A stretch of DNA of 64,000 bases from Liolophura sinensis (lineage: Eukaryota > Mollusca > Polyplacophora > Chitonida > Chitonidae). The translations under genes and the position numbers were made by a program. Below the pieces are notes generated by a model. It had not been told where the DNA came from. It made no database searches and saw only the letters and a list, made by a program, of their open reading frames with translations. Positions 58,675 to 64,000 of this stretch are shown in pieces (position 1 is the stretch's first letter; every line of letters starts with the position of its first letter). Location of the stretch: the NCBI RefSeq assembly GCF_032854445.1, contig NC_088304.1:20659704-20723703 (forward strand). The letters run 5' to 3'.

Positions 58675-61600
58675 TCTGAAAGAAATAGAATCAATGTTAA
58701 ATGTCATGACAGCACATCATTTTGAGGAACTCTAGATCAGTGACATCTGGTCAGGTGCTGTTTGCATTTCTGAGTTTTTTTATAACCTAATTTTGCAACC
58801 ACAGTGCTTGGAGACGTGTAATTTGCTACTATTTAAGCATTTACTTGAACAGTTAGAATAAGTGAGAAGGTCTCCTAGCAACATGCGGATGGTCGAGAGT
58901 TTCATCCGGGTTCTGAGCGGTTTCCTCTCACTACAATGCTGGCTGCCATCATATAAGTGAAATACTCTTGAGTACGGTGTAAAACACCACTCAAATGAAT
59001 AAAGTGAGGTAAATTGACAAGAACAAGTATTTCACCAGTAGTACCTGTGACCATTAGCTAGTCATCACACTGCCGTCGCTACTCTAGATTTGCTCGGTAT
59101 GTTGTTAACACATCTAAATATTTGCAGATTGACCACGTCGAAATAAAGGACATTTTGGAATAATTGCGAATTAAAACCTAATTTTTAAATGGTGTAAATT
59201 ACGTATATCACGTTAATTAACGCCGTCATTAGTGTTCTTTAGCAGAAAACATGATTAATAATTGGCAATATTATGTCAGTATCGTATATTCGTGTACACA
59301 GAGTAGGATTCAAGCTAAAAAAGTTCCAAGTTCGATCTACCTATATGTACAAATTCTGAAAATTTTCGGTTATACTAAAGTAGCTGTTCTAAAGTAAAGA
59401 TAATTTAATAATATTTATTTATTTTATTGGTGTTTTACGCCTTACTTAAAAATATTTCTTTTATAAGACGGCGGCCAACAGAGCCCGGGGGAAACCCACG
59501 ACCACTCGCAAGTTGCTGGCAGACCTCCATACGTACGGCCAGAAAGCGCTAAACAACTGAGCCACGGAGGCCCCGTAAAGGTAACAACCGACTTGTGTAT
59601 GAGAGCAGTTGAGAATTCTACAGACGGAGAGAAGCTGTGAGGCTTACCTGGGAGACTGACATACAGTAGTGCGCCTGTTTATGATAACTTACATGTAATT
59701 TTGAATGTAACATGCAACGTAACGTGAGCTCTGTAGATTTGCACCATGGGTACGACAACTTAAACGTCCAGCTTAGTTCAGTACATCCAAAGTCTCAATA
59801 CTCATACTGGGATTTTTTTTGTGCAGATGCAGTACGTGTATTACATTTATTTATTTATCAGATTGAAGTTTCAGGCTGTAATGTAGGATGTTTCATTTAT
59901 AAAATGTCGGCCATCATTATGGTGGGAGGAAACCGGGCAGTACCCAGGGGAAACCTTTAACCATTAGTATGTTGCTGCTACACTTTCACACGTACGACCA
60001 ATGGGGCGTTTCACATTGAACTGACATGCATTCCGCTTACTTCAGAGTACCTATGCAGATAGTTCTTTAAACCTTTAAACCTTTAAATAAATATGATACT
60101 GAGTATCTGTGGCTCGAGAGGAGTGGCTGACAGGTTGCTGCACGAGCCGTCAGTGTAAATGAATAGGACAAACCATAGTGTGGGGAGTAAAACTAGAGCA
60201 GGGGCGATAGGGTGACAGCTGGCAAGTGATCACACCTTCACCTGCCTGGTGATATTATCTCTTCTCAACTACTTCAATTAGGGTTTTATTAGGAGTCCAC
60301 GCACGCAGTCCGTGCTACAGCATAGACCGTTCAACCGATTTAAACTTTGCAGCCAGATTCCCCTATACTTAAGTTGTGCGCTGGACTACTCGTTTTTTTT
60401 TTCCTTTTTTTTTCATTTTTACGTAGTTTGGCGTCCAATATTGGATTTTTTTACCAAATCGTTTCACCAATGTACTTCTTAAAAACCAGTTAAAGAGATT
60501 GTTCTGAAATTTGATATGCAGGTAGACAGTTCCGAAATTCATCAAATTTGGAAAAGTCGTTGACTTCCGGTAAAAACTGAGGAAATTCGCCATTGGTAGA
60601 AGTAGTGACGTCACAACTAGTTTTTACATTTTTTTTTACCCATATTGATGTATATCTTACCGCTTAATCCGGATATTGTTTGTCTATCTTTGTAGCTTTT
60701 TGAGATATAGTCTAATACTAATAAACAAAAATTAGTTTATTTACGTAGTTTTAATGGACTAAACTCGAAAAGTGCGGGAGCTAGAAATTTGAAGCTTACA
60801 TCCAATTGTAGCCAAAGTCATGCTCTTTCTGACACATGCCAACAGATCTGAACAACGGCCAACAGTTTTCTCCCTAGAAGCGCTTAAATGACACCACCGT
60901 TGTCTTTAAAAGTACATACTTATCCTATTACTTTAATCCCGAGTTAGACGGTACGTGGACATGCATAAAATCTGTTGTATAACACAAGCTGTTGTGTTAG
61001 ATATTTGGCACACGGTCAGATCAGAGACCACAAGTTGATTTCACACAAGAAACACTTGTGTTGTGTGAACACAAACTTGGGTTCTTTCCAACAAAAGTCT
61101 TGTCATATCTGAACAACACCATCTTGTGTTCAATTTATATGTAAGATCTTGACTGTTTTTCACTATTTTGTTTTCCACTGTCACAAACATATGCACTTCA
61201 GCACATTTGTTTAACGCATGTTTATGTTTGTGTAACATATTTCTCTGTGGAATGAAATAACACAAGTTGTTGTGTTAGGTTTCAGCATAAGCGTTTTTTG
61301 TGTGCGTGTGTGTGGTCAAATCCTGTTCACGCTGATGTTGCCTTACACCGTTATAATGGCCTCGTTTAATCGGTAAATTACTGAACTAAACTGTTTGCTA
61401 AGACTGTACAGCAGATTCCCGTGCCTTGTGTATCACTATTTTGGTGGCCTTGTTGATGTAAAAAACATTTTAGATGGCGGGAAGTTTGCTCCCCCCCTCC
61501 CTCCTAACTAACAAAGTAAACATGTTCTGGTGGAAGTAGATTTCTTTCGATTTGTAGACGAAAAGTTTATAAGATCTTTTTTTTATCATAATGTAGATAA

Positions 61601-61754
61601 GAAATGATCGATGAAAAGTGGGAAGCCAACATCATATGAACAGAGTAAATTATAGCGTGACTTCTAATACTGTCACTGGCCCGGATAGCACCGTTGGTAG
61701 AGCGTCCGCTTCGGTGCGGTAGATTCAGGATCAATCTTGGATCGAGTTGTAACT
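58675..61754. repeat. right terminal partial spacer A (A9)
   Basis: The upstream half of an A spacer, closest to A4. It contains SINEs at 58863-59003 (+) and 59409-59574 (-), the presence/absence insertion 60390-60799 and the palindromic block 60980-61277 (both palindromes perfect). It ends where the other spacers switch to a family-2 SINE tail, because here the family-1 SINE simply continues. No convincing gene. Confidence 0.85.
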
Positions 61755-62007
61755 TCCTCGCTTGGCCTTCAACATGAAGGGGATAGTGCAACGAATGGTT
61801 GACCCGAATCAGTATAATGGCTCGGGCAGGGCCACTTACCTGCCTTCGGTAAATCGTCTCGGTGAAGCAGCACTAGATAAAAGAGCGGTGGAAATCCGTC
61901 CTGCGACAAGGAGGTACATTACATACACCCTAAGGATTCTTTTGTCGTCATATGACTGAAAAATTGTTTAGTACAACGTTAAACCCCTAGCACTCACTTA
62001 CTTACTC
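61678..62007 (+). mobile_element. complete SINE (family 1) at the right array edge
   Basis: Full family-1 element from the tRNA-like head GGCCCGGATAGCACCGTTGG to the end GTTAAACCCCTAGCACTCAC. Only its first 77 or so bases are shared with the chimeras in A2, A4 and A5. From 61755 on, this copy resembles only the complete SINE at 10533, and sequence after 62007 is single-copy. It marks the right boundary of the array. Confidence 0.85.
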
Positions 62008-62540
62008 TAATGCTATCTGGCTTTAGCATTTGTCTTCACTTTAAAAAATACCTTAGGCATTCACTCACACTAATTTATTGTAAGCAATAGTGTATGGGTT
62101 ATAGTAGAGTCAGCGGGGAATAACGCTGTAGTTTGCATGCAACCAGCGGCCGACTAATGAATCCAGTACACAATCATGGAAAGTATAATGGCGAAACTTA
62201 CATGATACTCGCTGATTGAGTCAAAACGTAGAGATCGGGCTTCTCTGTATCTAATTAGTCGATCTGTTTTAGTGCACACCCACCAAGCCGATATACAGAT
62301 GTATACATAAAATACACGTCAAAGGCCCAACATCACAACACAAGCGGAACTCCGGGTGTAACATACTGAGGCCTTTCCTTTTGCCGGGGTCTATATATAC
62401 TGTACATAGCCACATTAAAATGGGATCAGTGGTTAAATTAAGTCGGAGACACGCGCGCCACTGAACTTGGATTGGGAGCAGCGACTAGGTGTCAGTCAGA
62501 CATACACTGTGCAGGCCTAGTAGTATACAGAGTATAGGTT
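62008..62540. other. single-copy sequence right of the array, with a TATA-like motif
   Basis: No gene is seen. TCTATATATAC near 62390-62400 is TATA-like and lies about 330 bp before the small ORF at 62722, so it could be a promoter element of the sequence to its right. That is only a positional argument. Confidence 0.35.
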
Positions 62541-62668
62541 CTGGGCCACCCTCCATTTGGCAAATGGAGGCCCCCAGCCCCTTCTCGTTTAAAGATATAA
62601 GTATAGGGAAGGAGGGTTCTGGCACACCTTCCATTTGGCAAATGGAGGCCCCTAGCCCCTTCTCGGGT
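62537..62668. repeat. two 78-bp direct repeats, each with a palindrome
   Basis: CCTCCATTTG-G-CAAATGGAGG (62550-62570) is a perfect inverted repeat around one base. A second, slightly shorter one is at 62630-62646. Both sit in the context GGTTCTGG...AGGCCCC...AGCCCCTTCTCG, with centres 78 bp apart. They lie just upstream of the small ORF at 62722 and may be regulatory. Confidence 0.75.
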
Positions 62669-62721
62669 TCTATTAGACATACCAATTGCACCAGGTATAC
62701 GTCGATAAATACAACAACAGC

Positions 62722-62976
62722 ATGCCAAAGGGTCGCAATAATTGCCAGTGGCTTCTCATCGGTTCCACGGAGCTCTGTGGTAAGAGATGTCTGTGGGAGT
62801 ACTGCGGAGTTCACCTAGCCCGTCTGCGGAAGAGTCCTGGCACCCAGCCATATATTAGCTGTAGCCGGGGTGTTAAAAACCGATTTCGGCTTTGCGTGGC
62901 CTGCGGATATAATAATGTCCAGACGTGTGAAAGGCAGCGGAGGCGCAAGACTTTCTTGACGAGTTCAAACGGCTGA
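62722..62976 (+). CDS. small cysteine-rich protein (84 aa), function unknown
   Basis: Open frame from ATG (MPKGRNNCQW) to TGA. It holds nine cysteines, including CGKRC, EYCGVH and CVACGY clusters, spaced like zinc ligands, and a basic C-terminal run (RQRRRK). I read it as a possible small zinc-binding, nucleic-acid-binding protein, but I do not recognise the family. It lies just upstream of, and on the same strand as, the broken polymerase fragment, so it may belong to the same mobile element. An in-frame stretch upstream from 62686 has no ATG start. It could be an exon, a remnant or a real small gene. Confidence 0.45.
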   Translation: MPKGRNNCQWLLIGSTELCGKRCLWEYCGVHLARLRKSPGTQPYISCSRGVKNRFRLCVACGYNNVQTCERQRRRKTFLTSSNG

Positions 62977-63050
62977 CGGCTATCGAAATTTCCTATTAGA
63001 GAATCACTGTCAATAGATATAACGATGATGTTGGTATAACAGCGCGTACA

Positions 63051-63492
63051 ATGAAACATCATCAAAAAGCACGAGCACTACGGGAGGAGTTTGAGACGCT
63101 CCTAGGTGTGCGGCCCAAGTACCCACGGTCCCGCATTGCCTTGGAAGAACTGCAGGGGATCCTCGACAGGTATAAAACGGCTGTGGCTGAGTTGAAGCGG
63201 CCGCTAGACAGCAAGAACTCCCGAAGTAATGAGGAGTTGAAGCAAGACGTCAAGAACCCCCTCAGTAACGAGGTGTTGAAGCAAGACGTCAAGAACCTCC
63301 TCAGTAACGAGGAGTTGGATGAATTGCTAGGCGAAAAGAAACTAGAATTCCAACTAGTTAAAGTTCCAACTAGGCAGTGAATAGTATACCAGCCCAGTAC
63401 TCCACATTAAACAGGAGGCCCTCTTAGAGGCTGGTGACATTGACGGGGCTCTAGATAAGGCCTTACCCACCATCCAGGAGGTGCTAGAAAAA
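63051..63492 (+). pseudogene. broken upstream part of the polymerase-related region
   Basis: A frame from 63051 (first ATG) to 63380 encodes a charged, helical segment with three similar units (SNEELKQDVKN, SNEVLKQDVKN, SNEELDELLGE). It then stops. A second frame covering about 63406-63492 (ALLEAGDIDGALDKALP) is open to a TAG at 63493. This looks like decayed N-terminal sequence of the element's large protein, with at least one frameshift and one stop. I describe the pieces only and have not joined them. Confidence 0.45.
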
Positions 63493-63495
63493 TAG

Positions 63496-64000
63496 ACAAA
63501 GCGAGGGTCGGGGTGGGTTGTCAATAGCGTGCAAACACTCTGGCTTGACATAACAAGGTATCGACCGCTGAGAGGCGGGTCCTACATCCCCCTACCTGCA
63601 GCTGTGAGTAACAAGAAAGCAGTCATCAATGTGAAAAACAATACGACGACTGCCTCCGATGGGCACTCCGGTCTGCCTTATTTCCAGCCGCCGGGCACCC
63701 TCAGAGACCAATAAATTATCCCACCAATGATGGTCTTGACTTTGGGGGGATTGACGCCCCCACACCCATCTCTCAGATCCCTAAAGTGGAGGAAAAGAAC
63801 GACCTCGTCATCAACGTGTTCGGGTGGGACAAGGGTGTGATCGTGCATCGTCTCAGCTGTTGACCGACTACGACCAACATCTCTTCATTGAGAAGGGGTT
63901 GCGAGGAGGTATCTCCATGGTAAGTAAGCGATACGCCAAAGCCAATAATCCGCAGGTGGAGGGATACAACCCCGAAAGTCCAAACAGCTACATCCAATAC
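63496..64000 (+). pseudogene. fragment of a protein-primed family B DNA polymerase (Polinton/Maverick-like), broken and cut by the window end
   Basis: Three pieces in three frames. Piece 1 (63496-63714) includes PLRGGSYIPLP and KKAVINVKN, a segment I associate with the region before the polymerase domain in Polinton-like elements. Piece 2 (about 63690-63863) includes DFGGIDAPTP and LVINVFGWD and ends at TGA. Piece 3 (63863-64000) includes EKGLRGGISMVSKRYAKANN. The RGGI...AN pattern is typical of DNA_pol_B_2, just before the first catalytic aspartate motif. The break between pieces 2 and 3 is probably an internal loss of protein sequence as well as a frameshift. The fragment cannot make a working enzyme as it stands. 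Confidence 0.7.

Noticed and set aside
63062-63292. Minus-strand 76-codon frame opposite the polymerase-related fragment
   Set aside because: Antisense shadow of the repeated SNEELKQDVKN units.

Overview
The window is animal nuclear DNA. It is AT-rich, its genes lack bacterial-style packing, it has splice sites, and it is full of short tRNA-derived retroposons (SINEs) with A-box/B-box-like heads and simple tails. The two SINE families resemble ones I associate with molluscs and other lophotrochozoans. A marine lophotrochozoan, probably a mollusc, is my best guess, but the species cannot be read from the sequence. One 200-base assembly gap lies at 46129-46328.

About 60 kb (roughly 1884-61754) is one tandem array of nine copies, G1-G9, of a single gene, all on the minus strand. 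Each intact copy has one coding exon of 489 or 500 codons. It encodes a secreted, probably N-glycosylated protein with a signal peptide and two diverged copies of one domain that resembles DUF1838. G1, G3, G4, G8 and G9 are intact. G2 and G5 share one 332-bp deletion. G6 and G7 each carry a different one-base homopolymer frameshift. The obvious upstream ATG of each copy is intronic: a strong 3' splice site lies directly before the second Met, so each gene probably has a non-coding first exon 1.0-1.6 kb upstream.

Two kinds of spacer separate the genes: A (6.6-7.7 kb, after G1, G2, G4, G5 and G9) and B (about 3.2 kb, after G3, G6, G7 and G8). Left to right the order is left edge, G1-A-G2-A-G3-B-G4-A-G5-A-G6-B-G7-B-G8-B-G9-A, right edge. 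The block G2-A-G3-B-G4-A (about 21.2 kb) recurs as G5-A-G6-B-G7-B-G8-B-G9-A with the B unit expanded from one to three. G7 and G8 look like crossover hybrids. Spacers A and B are distant relatives, and spacer A1 still shows the link. Both array edges lie in the window, and the unit junctions are chimeric SINEs that match the SINE at each edge.

The spacers carry SINEs with target-site duplications, a 31-bp minisatellite, a 39-bp minisatellite, an 18-bp periodic repeat, a nested 145-bp repeat element, a foldback MITE-like element and ACACAA-rich palindromes. Left of the array (1-1773) I see no gene. Right of it (62008-64000) is single-copy sequence with palindromic repeats, a small cysteine-rich ORF and a broken fragment of a protein-primed family B DNA polymerase of the Polinton/Maverick kind, which runs off the window.
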